A DNA stretch of 64,000 bases from Corynebacterium parakroppenstedtii (GTDB lineage: Bacteria; Actinomycetota; Actinomycetes; Mycobacteriales; Mycobacteriaceae). The position numbers and the translations under genes were made by a program. The notes below the pieces were generated by a model, which was not told where the DNA came from, searched no databases, and saw only the letters and a program-made list of their open reading frames with translations. The DNA lies in assembly GCF_019754935.1 (NCBI RefSeq), contig NZ_JAGSOA010000003.1, positions 62,001 to 126,000 on the forward strand. The letters are read 5' to 3'. Below are positions 43,869-53,799 of this stretch, piece by piece; within the stretch, counting starts at the first letter, position 1, and every line of letters starts with the position of its first letter.

Positions 43869-46670
43869 CTAGAAAAGATCTTCGCCAGGCATATCGTGGT
43901 TGTGTTGGAAAGCTCCACCCTTTACGTCATCAACCCGCGGCAACGGTTCCTCATCTGTTTCTTCATTAAGGAGTTTGTTAAACCGATCAGAAATCACATT
44001 GACGGAGCTGGGGGACCCTTTTTGTACTTGCAGTGCTACGTCACTTTGCCGGGCGGGTGGGCCCACCTGGATAAGCAACTCACTCTGACCAATGGCGTCA
44101 CTCGCACCACGAGCTTGGTAATACTGAGAACTTTGTTCATCAACCGTGTTCACACGCCGATTCCTGCCGTTCGACGAAATGAACTCACCATTAAAGCGCC
44201 CATACCCTTTGAGCTCTCTAAGGTCGCTTGTTTCATAAGCTTCCAAGAGCACCCAACCATTGCGCTGTTGAGAACGCGAACCCCTGGTCTCTTTTGCCCA
44301 CCGAATATTGTTTTCCACGGCTGACACAGTGTGATCCCACATCTGTGAAGACCGATCTCTACCCTGGAAGTTTGCGCTAGACGCCCATTCAGCTGCGCGG
44401 GTCAAAGCATTCGATGTACCCATGCCCGTCGAAGCGAACAACGTTTCTTCTTTGAAGGAGCGACCTTCGGCCTCTTGAAGGGAACTCTGGATATCATGTA
44501 ACCCTTCAAGAATGCGGTCTCCTAACCACCCTTCTCCATAAAGCTGCGAACGTAATAGACGATTGCTAGCCTTGAGATCATCCGCGGTCGGCTCTACCTC
44601 CGAAAAACGAACGCATGAGGGCATCTCGTTAGTGGGAATTCTGGTCTCGATTGTATTGCTGAGAACTGTACCGAAGGGCCTTTCCATCAGCCCGCCAAGC
44701 AGACGCGATATAGAGATAAACTGCCCATACGCAACGTCAAAAACCTTAATCAGCCGCTGAGTTTCGCGTAGGTTATATTCTAGCGCTTGATTTTTTCCCA
44801 CGATACTTAAACGCTGATTGACAAAACGTATTTGTATAATCGTTTCAAAAACGTTCTGCAGAGCGAGGAACACCAGCCAGCTAAGCAACCATAAAGCGAA
44901 AAATAGGACTTTGGCTGATGCCGAAAGATTACTGAAGTTCTGTACCCACTGCGGTGTTTCGGAATCGCTATAGAACAGTTTACAAAAGAAAAACGCGGCC
45001 ACGAAGATGACAAGAGATAGTGACGTCACCCATCCCAACCACCGCCAGATGGTCACTGAATTAGATTGTTCTTTACTATCCGACGTTTCTTGGAAATCAC
45101 CTATTTTCTGTTGCAACTGAGCTTCAGTTTCCGACAGCTTTTGACGCCGCCGTAGAAGGCCTTCCCCAAACTTCGTAGCAAAACTTGCAGATCCGCTACG
45201 CTTCCACGACTCAAAATCATCAATAATCCCGCCGATATCACTATATCGCTGGTCTCCTGCGGAAATCAGTCGCCGCTCAAAAGCCCTTATACCCCTAACG
45301 TCGTAAGGTGCAATAGGCTCGGGCCCCTGAAGCCCAGCTAATTCTGCCGGCAAATGCCCATCAAAATCCATGGAGGGACCGGGAATAACGTCACGGATAT
45401 CATGAGCCACATGAATACGGTCTGTCGTTCCGTCATTAACACTAGACGGATACTCCTTATTAGGCTGACCTAATTTGATATTTCGCGGTTCAGCATCAAC
45501 CAGAGACATAGCGGTGTTTGCATATGCGTCCCATAAAGGCTTTAACTGTTGCGCTATCCGCCAATCATTTTCTGATTGAGAAGTTGAGGTATTTCTTTGC
45601 TTCTGCGCCCCCGCTTCCGGAACTGGCGGCTTTCCACCAACGTTAATGCGGGAATTCCTGCCGTAGACTTTCTCCTGAAGTTGATCGCCTACCATGGTGT
45701 TTGCCCCGGCACTCATTGACCGGAAGAAACGAGTTGGGGTTGTACAGAAATTCTTGGCCCATCTCGTCAAGAAGATTGATAGGCCCTGTTTTGTTGACAC
45801 TGATTGGATGGGTTCCACGCGAGAGTTCTGATACCGGGGCTGCAAAAACGATCGGTCAGCGTCTTTCAAAAGTTCGTCCGCCGCTTGGTCAGAAAATCGG
45901 GAGACGTCGTCCGTGTATTCAGCAGACTGCTCAAAGCCGACGCGGTTGATTCGCGGCAGTGGATTCGGACTCGTAGTAAATAATGAATCCTTCAACTTCA
46001 ACTGAACGGCCTGGCCGTCCGTGTGACGATAAAAGATCCTCGCGAGCCGGAATTGCCCATCGGATGATTGATCAATTTCTTGAATTGGCGTTGCGTCCAC
46101 ATCGGCCCAAAGGCCATACAAACCTGCAAGGGCGGCGCCTGCTAAGAGGGCCAAACGATTGTCAGAGTCGGATGAACGAACGGGGACTGACGCTGTATAT
46201 GGACCACTAGAGTCCTCGGGAGCCAGCATAATATTGATGAAACCGTCGTTAGTAGGCAGCGAACCTTCAACGGTTGTTCCCACGCTGGGAATCAACACGT
46301 TAGAATAGACGTCCCTCATGCTATCCCCTGTGTCGTTCAGGGCATCAAGTATCCGATTCAAGGGGGTTCCATTAACCGAACCTTCCCCAATAACGTTAAC
46401 CGTACAAAGGATTCTTCGACTAGTCCCCGTGCGACTAAGTACTTCCGCGAACGGTTGCTCACTTTCGTGAGCCCCGCCGTCGCCAGTGCTTTCTACAAAG
46501 CACACAGGGGACGAGGAGTCCTCAAACACTGATGCATCCGCCCATATAAATCGGCTGATAAGCCCCAATGAACCGAAGTCCACGAGGGCCTGCCGGATAG
46601 CTTCTGCTACAGCTCCATTACCCAGAAAAATAACTGTTGTGGGATCGGTGTTTGTTGAAGAAGAAGTCAT
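43869..46670 (-). CDS. Large membrane protein ending in MPGEDLF (933 aa)
   Basis: The N-terminal 200 residues look like a degenerate nucleotide-binding or Rossmann-like fold (TTVIFLGNGAVAEAIRQAL ...). A helical region with a coiled coil (RRRQKLSETEAQLQQKIG) leads to two membrane helices at about 543-565 and 582-605 (WVTSLSLVIFVAAFFFC; VLFFALWLLSWLVFLAL). The C-terminal 300 residues are cytoplasmic, helical, then disordered. The last seven residues, MPGEDLF, are identical to those of the tubulin-like protein upstream. Its start codon overlaps that gene's stop by one base (TAATG). No family recognised; probably the membrane platform for the tubulin-like polymer. Confidence 0.65.
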   Translation of the reverse strand: MTSSSTNTDPTTVIFLGNGAVAEAIRQALVDFGSLGLISRFIWADASVFEDSSSPVCFVESTGDGGAHESEQPFAEVLSRTGTSRRILCTVNVIGEGSVNGTPLNRILDALNDTGDSMRDVYSNVLIPSVGTTVEGSLPTNDGFINIMLAPEDSSGPYTASVPVRSSDSDNRLALLAGAALAGLYGLWADVDATPIQEIDQSSDGQFRLARIFYRHTDGQAVQLKLKDSLFTTSPNPLPRINRVGFEQSAEYTDDVSRFSDQAADELLKDADRSFLQPRYQNSRVEPIQSVSTKQGLSIFLTRWAKNFCTTPTRFFRSMSAGANTMVGDQLQEKVYGRNSRINVGGKPPVPEAGAQKQRNTSTSQSENDWRIAQQLKPLWDAYANTAMSLVDAEPRNIKLGQPNKEYPSSVNDGTTDRIHVAHDIRDVIPGPSMDFDGHLPAELAGLQGPEPIAPYDVRGIRAFERRLISAGDQRYSDIGGIIDDFESWKRSGSASFATKFGEGLLRRRQKLSETEAQLQQKIGDFQETSDSKEQSNSVTIWRWLGWVTSLSLVIFVAAFFFCKLFYSDSETPQWVQNFSNLSASAKVLFFALWLLSWLVFLALQNVFETIIQIRFVNQRLSIVGKNQALEYNLRETQRLIKVFDVAYGQFISISRLLGGLMERPFGTVLSNTIETRIPTNEMPSCVRFSEVEPTADDLKASNRLLRSQLYGEGWLGDRILEGLHDIQSSLQEAEGRSFKEETLFASTGMGTSNALTRAAEWASSANFQGRDRSSQMWDHTVSAVENNIRWAKETRGSRSQQRNGWVLLEAYETSDLRELKGYGRFNGEFISSNGRNRRVNTVDEQSSQYYQARGASDAIGQSELLIQVGPPARQSDVALQVQKGSPSSVNVISDRFNKLLNEETDEEPLPRVDDVKGGAFQHNHDMPGEDLF

Positions 46671-49600
46671 TAGAAAAGGTCCTCTCCCGGCATCGAGGAA
46701 TCAGCAGCTTTAGTCGGTGTAGGCACATCTAAGCCTTGGCTAAAGCTACTTTCAAATGCGCTAGCCCCGGCGTTGTAGGTCTTATTTATTAGTTTCACAA
46801 TGTCTTGACAAACCTTCATCACATCTTCAGCGATATCCGCAAAAACTGGTAAGTCGGAGGCAACTTGCCGCGAAGTAATGTCTGCTAATTCCCGATTCGA
46901 TGTGTCAGCAAGAATGCCCTTCTTAAGCTGCTTACTAGAAACGTATTGCTTTGCGGCGTTCGCCCAGGCATTAACGAATTCCAGCGCCTTGTCTCGACGT
47001 TCCTCAGGCGTCGCATCTGGACCACCGAACTTGCGTTGGTAACGTTTATTGTGCGCTTCCCCACTAAACAACCAGTGGTTGAGGTGGCGTTCACCCATCG
47101 AAGTGCGGTCAGCTGTGCTCGGCCTAGCACTATTATCGTAAATTCCCCGAAGCGCCTGGTAGAAGCGAATCCTATCCCGTCCAGCCTCATCCCCGACTAC
47201 ACTCCATGCCAGGCTCACCGATTCCAGCACACTCGGAAGCCAGTCAAGTTTCGAACGCATTCGGGAAGGCGGAGTCAAAAGGGGCTGTTCAAGAGCGACC
47301 CACTTAGATTCATCCCATACGGCAATGGGAGCGTCATCCTCGACATCGAGAGTGCCAGGAAACTCCAGTGAACCGATGATCCACCCGATGTACCATCCTG
47401 CAATAAGCGCGTGTCGTTCCTTGTCGCTCATAGGCAGAGCGGCTGGCAAGGGCCGGGCCCGCCTATCACGCCAAAACCCTGCCCCTTCACGGCCGCTTTC
47501 TTCCCATTGTCTACGGATGGGGCCCATCAATGAATCGAAGACGATGGGTGCGTAGTTGTTATACGACCCAAAGATGTCGACTGCCCGCTCTTCCCCTTCG
47601 ACCGTGAGCTTACCTCCCAACGGATCTTGAGGATCATTTGGGACGAAGTGAGGAAACCCGCCCACTACCTGTTCCAAGTTTTTGGCAACCTCGTCACCGT
47701 CTAATGGAATCGCAGAGAAATTAAATTTATAGGAAACTGAAGCCCCATACAGTTGCTCTACCAACTCGGCATTAACCTGAGCTAAGGGCTTGGCGTGATC
47801 CATTGCCGACTGGAACTTCGCAACAAAATTCGTCCTACGCTGATTTCTCTCACGGTCACTAATTCCCGGGTCAAGAATGTAATCTCTTATCGTTGTACTA
47901 ATAAAGTTTTGAAACGAATACCCATTACGGCCAATATACTGTCGCGATCTGGAAAGGATTTCTTCTGGACGAATATTAACCGAAAATCGTGCCTTTTGAA
48001 CGTCTCTTACGCTATTTGCTGTGGGGTTAGTCGTCAAACTTTCCGGGACCCATACTTGATCGAGGACAAGCAAATTACGTGGCGGTTCAGCTGCGCTAGA
48101 TTTAGCTTCCCACTCACCTTTAATAACGCATTGCGCTGCCATCCTAAGTGCAGATTCATAATCTAAATGTTCAGAATCTATAGCACTGTCGATTGAATTT
48201 TTGACATCAGCTTCATACTGACTTGGGAAACTCTGAACCTCAGTCAAGAACTCTTCGTTTGCAGCGTTGTCGAACCGATCTGGAACGATCGCGCTTTCTT
48301 CTGGCCACAACTTGGGAATGTCTGTTTTCAACTGCGCTACCCCCAAGTCAGGATCGCGATTCAGCATCCAAGCTTCTTCAAGGTCAGCCTGCGCCCTACG
48401 CATAGCCTCTTGCAAAGGAGACAAAAACTCCCGTGCAAAATCTTTCAACACATCTGCGAGACCGCGAGCAAAGATTCCTACTACAACCATAGCAATCTGA
48501 CTACGAACGCCGGATGTAATTGTTTGAACATAGGCTGAAGTATCGGAAATTTTTCCTTTCTGACCATACAGGCTTCTCTGCAGCTCTGGTGGCAACGTAA
48601 TGCGGGTCGATCCTAGCTTCAGATAGCAATCCCCAAGGTTACTAAGCGTCGCATTTTCCAACTCGTGGCGAATTTTTTCTGTTACAGCAAAGCCGTAGGG
48701 GACTCCGTATTTAGCTATCTCACCGGCGATAACACTTATAATTCCTTCTTGGATCCCATGACGATCTGCCCAGCGATAAATGACATCATAAGAGTAACGA
48801 ACATCTCCCTTTCTCGCTATATTGTCGAAATTACGTAAGGAAGCTTCAACACTACTAGCCCACTCGGCTCCCCTTTGATTATTTGCGACCGGAATTTGTG
48901 CGGCTAGTTCATTAACTTGCCGATTTACCCAAAGCTGAATTCCTTGACGGAAATGGGAATAGATCCACTTCGCTGGATCAATTCCCGGCTGGGGTATGAA
49001 AGCATCCAGTTTAGTCCGGATGTTTTTCCAATTGTTGCTTAATTTTTCATCAAGTTGAACGTCACTGGAAGCATCGACAGAGGGATCAATGTGTCCGTGC
49101 AAAATCTTATCCGCTGCAACTCTCGCCAACCGTTGCGCAGCATATTCGCCATAACGGTCACGCCCCATCGTAAGTTGGGCGTATCCATACGAACCCCACG
49201 CGATATCATTCTGATCAGCACCCCAGCCATACCCAAGTGTTTTTTTCGGTTCCAGGCCCCCTCTATTACCAAGGGTGTACGCTACGTAGTCATTGAGTGC
49301 TCTGCCATCCATGATCAGAGCCGCTAGCCCCCGACCCAATGCTCGATAAACAGTTGCCGTACTTCCGTCCCCAAGCAGAGCTCCATCGGCGCCGGATCGT
49401 GCACCCACCGGGAATACACGTCCTACAGGAATAGCTGTCGATTCGGACGCGCTGACACCTAAAGTTTTAAAAATTCGACTATCAGGAGCTGTCGCAGCAC
49501 CCATTTGAGCAGCAGCAAGCTCCGCGAACATAGCAAGAGCATTAGGGTTGGCACCAGAAATCTCATCTTTGGAAATTTCGCCAAAGGCGTCAGGCGTCAC

Positions 49601-50266
49601 CATAAAGAGTGAACTCGACCCAACTTCGAAACCTCGGATTCCCGTCAGGAGACGGCAAACATCAATTGCCATCGATGCGCCAGAGCCGCCTGCCATGGAA
49701 GACACCACAAAAACCAAGGGCGTATCCTTGGTGGCGCTCGACTGAACTTGCGAGGATCCACTCATCATTTGAGTCAACCAAGTTAATTCTTGGATAGTCT
49801 CCGCTTTGTTCAGGGTATCCCAAGCCTTAGAAATTTGAGTTTGAATCTCGTTTAGCTTACTCAACGTAAGCATCCGGCCGATCGCTCTGTACTGTCCTGC
49901 CCCCTTCGAGATGGGAGTTGTTACTTTATTCGGCTCCCGCAAAGCCCAGGACGAAATGGTCCCCAACTCTTTACCGCGCGCAAGTTTTGCAGAGACTGCT
50001 TCATCGACAGTGTGATACCGATTCGATGAGCCACAGGAAATATAACGGCCCCCTGCTTCTTCCACATTCGGTAGCTTCGCAATTTTTTCCGGCGTACTGG
50101 GAGAATCGATGAGAACAAACTGCCAAGCCTTGGGCAGTTCCCACGACTTACCAGATCCGTAGTACTCTGGCATTTTCTCTGCCAACATGGTTTTTAGCTG
50201 ATCCATCATATAGGCCAATGTCTTGGCACCTGATCCGCCGCACCCAATGACCAGAATCTTCTTCAT
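46670..50266 (-). CDS. Tubulin/FtsZ-like GTPase of the large tubulin_2 type (1198 aa)
   Basis: The N-terminus (MKKILVIGCGGSGAKTLAYM) is the tubulin-superfamily nucleotide site, and the glycine-rich T4-type loop VSSMAGGSGASMAID lies near residues 187-201. Domain sequence such as TPDAFGEISKDEISGANPNALAMFAELAAAQ follows. The protein is three times longer than FtsZ: 800 further residues are mostly helical, with no membrane segment. The chain ends SSMPGEDLF. Such large tubulin-like proteins occur in actinobacterial gene clusters with vWA proteins and GTPases, not in division. I expect GTP binding and perhaps polymerisation, in the cytoplasm, with the 933-aa partner as anchor. Confidence 0.8.
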   Translation of the reverse strand: MKKILVIGCGGSGAKTLAYMMDQLKTMLAEKMPEYYGSGKSWELPKAWQFVLIDSPSTPEKIAKLPNVEEAGGRYISCGSSNRYHTVDEAVSAKLARGKELGTISSWALREPNKVTTPISKGAGQYRAIGRMLTLSKLNEIQTQISKAWDTLNKAETIQELTWLTQMMSGSSQVQSSATKDTPLVFVVSSMAGGSGASMAIDVCRLLTGIRGFEVGSSSLFMVTPDAFGEISKDEISGANPNALAMFAELAAAQMGAATAPDSRIFKTLGVSASESTAIPVGRVFPVGARSGADGALLGDGSTATVYRALGRGLAALIMDGRALNDYVAYTLGNRGGLEPKKTLGYGWGADQNDIAWGSYGYAQLTMGRDRYGEYAAQRLARVAADKILHGHIDPSVDASSDVQLDEKLSNNWKNIRTKLDAFIPQPGIDPAKWIYSHFRQGIQLWVNRQVNELAAQIPVANNQRGAEWASSVEASLRNFDNIARKGDVRYSYDVIYRWADRHGIQEGIISVIAGEIAKYGVPYGFAVTEKIRHELENATLSNLGDCYLKLGSTRITLPPELQRSLYGQKGKISDTSAYVQTITSGVRSQIAMVVVGIFARGLADVLKDFAREFLSPLQEAMRRAQADLEEAWMLNRDPDLGVAQLKTDIPKLWPEESAIVPDRFDNAANEEFLTEVQSFPSQYEADVKNSIDSAIDSEHLDYESALRMAAQCVIKGEWEAKSSAAEPPRNLLVLDQVWVPESLTTNPTANSVRDVQKARFSVNIRPEEILSRSRQYIGRNGYSFQNFISTTIRDYILDPGISDRERNQRRTNFVAKFQSAMDHAKPLAQVNAELVEQLYGASVSYKFNFSAIPLDGDEVAKNLEQVVGGFPHFVPNDPQDPLGGKLTVEGEERAVDIFGSYNNYAPIVFDSLMGPIRRQWEESGREGAGFWRDRRARPLPAALPMSDKERHALIAGWYIGWIIGSLEFPGTLDVEDDAPIAVWDESKWVALEQPLLTPPSRMRSKLDWLPSVLESVSLAWSVVGDEAGRDRIRFYQALRGIYDNSARPSTADRTSMGERHLNHWLFSGEAHNKRYQRKFGGPDATPEERRDKALEFVNAWANAAKQYVSSKQLKKGILADTSNRELADITSRQVASDLPVFADIAEDVMKVCQDIVKLINKTYNAGASAFESSFSQGLDVPTPTKAADSSMPGEDLF

Positions 50267-50326
50267 CAGTACCCAATCCTCGAAACTTTGTTTGACGTCG
50301 TAAATTAGAGTTCGGTCTTATTCGTT

Positions 50327-53164
50327 CTACTGTTGGCGAGGGTCGTAGCCCCTATAACCGGGAAAAGTGGTATCGCCCGGAAAATCCTGATCATCAAAGG
50401 GATTCTCACCAAAAGCATCGTCGTCGAAGGACTGCTCAGCTGGTGCCTGTTGACTACCATCAGAGAATTCAAATCCTTCCTCGGCGGATACCGGTTGTCC
50501 CCACTCGAACTCTTCTATGTGGTCAGTGTCTGAACCAACTGTTTTTGTTCCGCCAAGTGACTCATTACCGCCGAAATCGGACGGCACGACCGATGTCTGC
50601 CCCTGAATTACCTTCACCTGTTCAACTAAGGCAGGGTAAACGTCGTCAATCTTTTCTGTGATGTCACGCGCGATCCGATCAGCGGTTCCCGGATCGAGAG
50701 GAACCCGTGGAAGCACCACTAGGTCAATCGCCCCCGGAAGATCTCCTCGTTCTAAGTACCACGAATCTGGTAGCGCTAGCGGTAGTAGCGCTCGCTTGTC
50801 TTTACTTTGTCCCAGTTCAGGTGCCAACGAGGGCGCCGACCCAACCACAACTCGCGCGGGAGTTAAGGGGTTAAGGCCGAAGGACTTCACATTTCCTGAA
50901 ACGCCGCCGGCCACAAATGAGCGTCCGTGAATTTCAGCCTGGTTTTGGGCCACTTTTTGATAATCGAGAACCAGAGACTCATTTCCGTCAAAGGTGTACA
51001 CTCCATTGTCGTTTCTCACTTGAAAACGCTGGATGCCAAAACCGGCGGTGTTAGGGATTCTCGAGACAAGGTAACGGACGAGGTACATCACCAGAAGAGG
51101 TACAGCTAACCCGACGGCTATAGCCAGGAGGACAGCTATCGTGAACTTAGTCTTGTTGACCGGTAACGCGGTGTTGCCACGAGCAGCTATTGGCACCATC
51201 GACTCTTCTGTGCCATCTCGACTAGACACATTCAAACGGACCTCACCAGAAACGGCACCTTCCGCGGTTGAACTAGGAGTAAAAGTAATTGGGATGGTGG
51301 CATTCTCGCCATCCTTGAGCTCAACAGCATTCGAGGAACTGTCATACTTCGAAGACACCGCTAGTGACTCCATACCATCCGGTAGAGTCGCCGACTGAAG
51401 CTTACTGTCCGGCTGGACCCACACCTTCCCCGGGCCACTAACCGGAACGTCGACTGTCACAGACTTACCGGCACCTTTGAAAGAAATCTCGCCCGGCAGC
51501 GTGGGAAGAACGTCGGGGGTCACAGACATCGGCGAGGTATCCACGATGGGTTTTAATTCGGTACCCGGTTGCCCGTGTTCACCGGCAGTGGTAATCGTCG
51601 TGGACGCTCGGATTTCGCCTGACTGAGGGTCTTGCCCGAGTGCCCCTAAGTCGATGTTTGACTTCCCTGACGACATGTCAATATCACGACCCAAGGAAAT
51701 TGGATCCCCGGAACGAGGAACAAAGTCAACACTCGTGATGGCTTTCCCCTTCATCGGACGAGTTTTCCCTGCTGCATCGACTAAGTTCATCTGCAACGAG
51801 TCAGTACTATGCAGACTCAGCTGGCCAGTATCTGTTTGGGCACTATCCTCCCCGGATGCATTGCCCTGACCTCCATGCGATGAGTCTCGGCGGAAAACCA
51901 CCTTGAGGCCCGGGGACATTTCAACTGAATTAAAAACATTGCTTCGCTTCGAACTGTCAGTTAGGCCTTCAAATTGGAGGGACCACTTCCCCGACCAACC
52001 ATCGTCCGATTGCTTCGAAAACATGCCGCTGACTTGTCGAACGGGGTTGGCTGTGCTTCTCCACGACACGTCAGCGTTACCGATCGACTTTTTGCCGTCA
52101 GAATCCAATCTCAGCTCTTTTCCAGCAGGAGAACGAAGATCAAGTACAGCGTTCGGTCCCAGATCATCATGCGCCACAACGCTAAAACGAACCGAGTCGA
52201 TGGAATCGTCTAGCCAAAAATCAAAACTCCTATCCGCGGGAAGATCGTTCGTTACATCGCCACCGGTTGATAAAGCCTTGCTAAAAGCTGCAAATAAGTC
52301 CCCGACATTGCGAGCAGAGAAAAAGGCGCCATTAGGTGGCTGGACGCCACACGCTTGACCAGAACCTTCGGACATGGCTTTCAATAGGTCGAAGCTTGAC
52401 TCATTCGCATCCTTCCCTGAAAGACCTATGGCGACATTGGAAATACCAGCACTGCGGAGCTTGTCAACAACCCCGTCCTGCTGACAAAGGGCGTCCTCAG
52501 TTTGCGCCTCATCACCTTCTGGAGCCAACGCGCCATCAGTAAAAGTCACGATCATCCGGCAGGAATTCCCGGAATCATGCTTAAGAAGGTCCTCTGATGC
52601 CCCTTCCAACGCATTTTTATAATTGGTATACGACTCTCCGGTTCGATCCGAGAATTTCCCGATCTCACTTTTGACCTGATCTACAGAACTATTATCGAGT
52701 TTTTTCCAATCAGAATAATCGTTCGGCGCTGTATCACCAGATTTGTATTTTTCTCCAAACCCAGAAACTCGGACTTGAGTCGAAAAGCCCATGGCAGCTT
52801 GCTTATCCAGTAATTGGTCGACAAAGCTTTGCGCAGCTGGCACACGCGTATGCTCGGGATCTGATCCCGGTTTATTCGGGTCTAGTTTTCCGTCTGTTGA
52901 ACCGTGGACAAGACTACCTGTTTCATCTATAAGGAGAACGACATCAAGGTTTTGCTTCCGGGAAATGCATGCACCCAGGTTTGCCAGCCCATTACCATTG
53001 GCATCTGCCGACTCTGAAGAGGAATTGTCTGTTTGCGCCTCCGCCGTGCTACACCCGAGGAGGCCCGCACTCACGACCATCGCAAATACCGAGAAAATAG
53101 CGCACCAAGCTTTAAAACTGGATATCCGATTATAATTATAGCGACTCAAAACACTTGCCAACAT
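50327..53164 (-). CDS. Extracellular vWA lipoprotein-like sensor with a transmembrane helix (945 aa)
   Basis: A signal sequence ends in a lipobox (LLGC, Cys 38) or an AEA site five residues later. The exported vWA domain has MIDAS D80-E-T-G-S84 (VVLLIDETGS), and TFTDGALAPEG further on. Beta-rich domains follow to about residue 670, then a membrane helix (FTIAVLLAIAVGLAVPLLVMYLV, about 675-697) and a 250-residue cytoplasmic part with an acidic, Phe-rich tail (SFDDDAFGENPFDD, FPGDTTFPG). It would report external ligand binding or pulling force to the tubulin-like machinery encoded next. ATG 53164 has GGAGAAGGCTA. Confidence 0.75.
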   Translation of the reverse strand: MLASVLSRYNYNRISSFKAWCAIFSVFAMVVSAGLLGCSTAEAQTDNSSSESADANGNGLANLGACISRKQNLDVVLLIDETGSLVHGSTDGKLDPNKPGSDPEHTRVPAAQSFVDQLLDKQAAMGFSTQVRVSGFGEKYKSGDTAPNDYSDWKKLDNSSVDQVKSEIGKFSDRTGESYTNYKNALEGASEDLLKHDSGNSCRMIVTFTDGALAPEGDEAQTEDALCQQDGVVDKLRSAGISNVAIGLSGKDANESSFDLLKAMSEGSGQACGVQPPNGAFFSARNVGDLFAAFSKALSTGGDVTNDLPADRSFDFWLDDSIDSVRFSVVAHDDLGPNAVLDLRSPAGKELRLDSDGKKSIGNADVSWRSTANPVRQVSGMFSKQSDDGWSGKWSLQFEGLTDSSKRSNVFNSVEMSPGLKVVFRRDSSHGGQGNASGEDSAQTDTGQLSLHSTDSLQMNLVDAAGKTRPMKGKAITSVDFVPRSGDPISLGRDIDMSSGKSNIDLGALGQDPQSGEIRASTTITTAGEHGQPGTELKPIVDTSPMSVTPDVLPTLPGEISFKGAGKSVTVDVPVSGPGKVWVQPDSKLQSATLPDGMESLAVSSKYDSSSNAVELKDGENATIPITFTPSSTAEGAVSGEVRLNVSSRDGTEESMVPIAARGNTALPVNKTKFTIAVLLAIAVGLAVPLLVMYLVRYLVSRIPNTAGFGIQRFQVRNDNGVYTFDGNESLVLDYQKVAQNQAEIHGRSFVAGGVSGNVKSFGLNPLTPARVVVGSAPSLAPELGQSKDKRALLPLALPDSWYLERGDLPGAIDLVVLPRVPLDPGTADRIARDITEKIDDVYPALVEQVKVIQGQTSVVPSDFGGNESLGGTKTVGSDTDHIEEFEWGQPVSAEEGFEFSDGSQQAPAEQSFDDDAFGENPFDDQDFPGDTTFPGYRGYDPRQQ

Positions 53165-53204
53165 TAGCCTTCTCCGATTTTATTTTGAACTATTCTGAAA
53201 AGGT

Positions 53205-53798
53205 TTATATTTTTCCGAACCAAAGTCCTATCTGAACCGCAGACATGATCACCGCTGTAATTATAAGCAAAATAGTTAACCAGTAGAGATACGTTTTCCA
53301 GGCTTTATAGATATATACGCCTTCTGTTTTTCTTTTTGTATTTTTTATCAAGTAAAGAGAAAGTAAACTTATGCTCATTAGACCGGATAGTATCCAGCTA
53401 ATTCCAACAACGGGAAGATAAGCTCCTTCGGTTACATACAAAGGTCGAAATATAACCCAAAGACAGATCACTAAAGATACGATCGACAATATTAAGCTCG
53501 GGAGCAGGTACGGAACTGGAGCCTCTACAACCGATACTCCACCAGCCAATCCTGAATTGGTTGATGTCGTTACCCCTGACGGGAAACCGCCTTTTTCTAA
53601 AATTGCGTCATCGTCGAAATCGGCGCCAACGTCGCCCTTGTTTCCGAATTCTTCAAAATCTGAAAAGGCATCGTCCGTTGGACCGAAGGCGCTCGTCGGG
53701 TCGTCGAACTGTGAGAACGGCTCGTGATATTTCGTTTCGTCCGCAAAATCATCGAAAGACTTTTCCTGGCGATAGCCACTGTTCCCAAATTGTCCCAC
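53205..53798 (-). CDS. Four-helix membrane protein with acidic FDD-rich N-terminus (197 aa)
   Basis: GTG 53798 is chosen because AAGGAGGATGAC lies directly upstream; ATG 53816 has no ribosome binding site. About 85 cytoplasmic residues are very acidic and Phe-rich (SFDDFADETK, QFDDPTSAF, DDAFSDFEEF, ADFDDDAI), then four hydrophobic segments (LLPSLILSIVSLVICLWVI; VGISWILSGLMSISLLSLYLI; LYWLTILLIITAVIMSAV and the weak one between). The FDD-type motifs echo the C-terminal tail of the vWA protein encoded next. Possibly the membrane adaptor that nucleates the complex. Confidence 0.65.
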   Translation of the reverse strand: MGQFGNSGYRQEKSFDDFADETKYHEPFSQFDDPTSAFGPTDDAFSDFEEFGNKGDVGADFDDDAILEKGGFPSGVTTSTNSGLAGGVSVVEAPVPYLLPSLILSIVSLVICLWVIFRPLYVTEGAYLPVVGISWILSGLMSISLLSLYLIKNTKRKTEGVYIYKAWKTYLYWLTILLIITAVIMSAVQIGLWFGKI

Positions 53799-53799
53799 G

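Noticed and set aside
46670..50266. The tubulin-like gene as the cell-division ftsZ
   Set aside because: It is three times too long, has no ftsA/ftsQ/mur neighbours, and the tail is not an FtsZ tail; it belongs to the large tubulin-like family in an accessory cluster.
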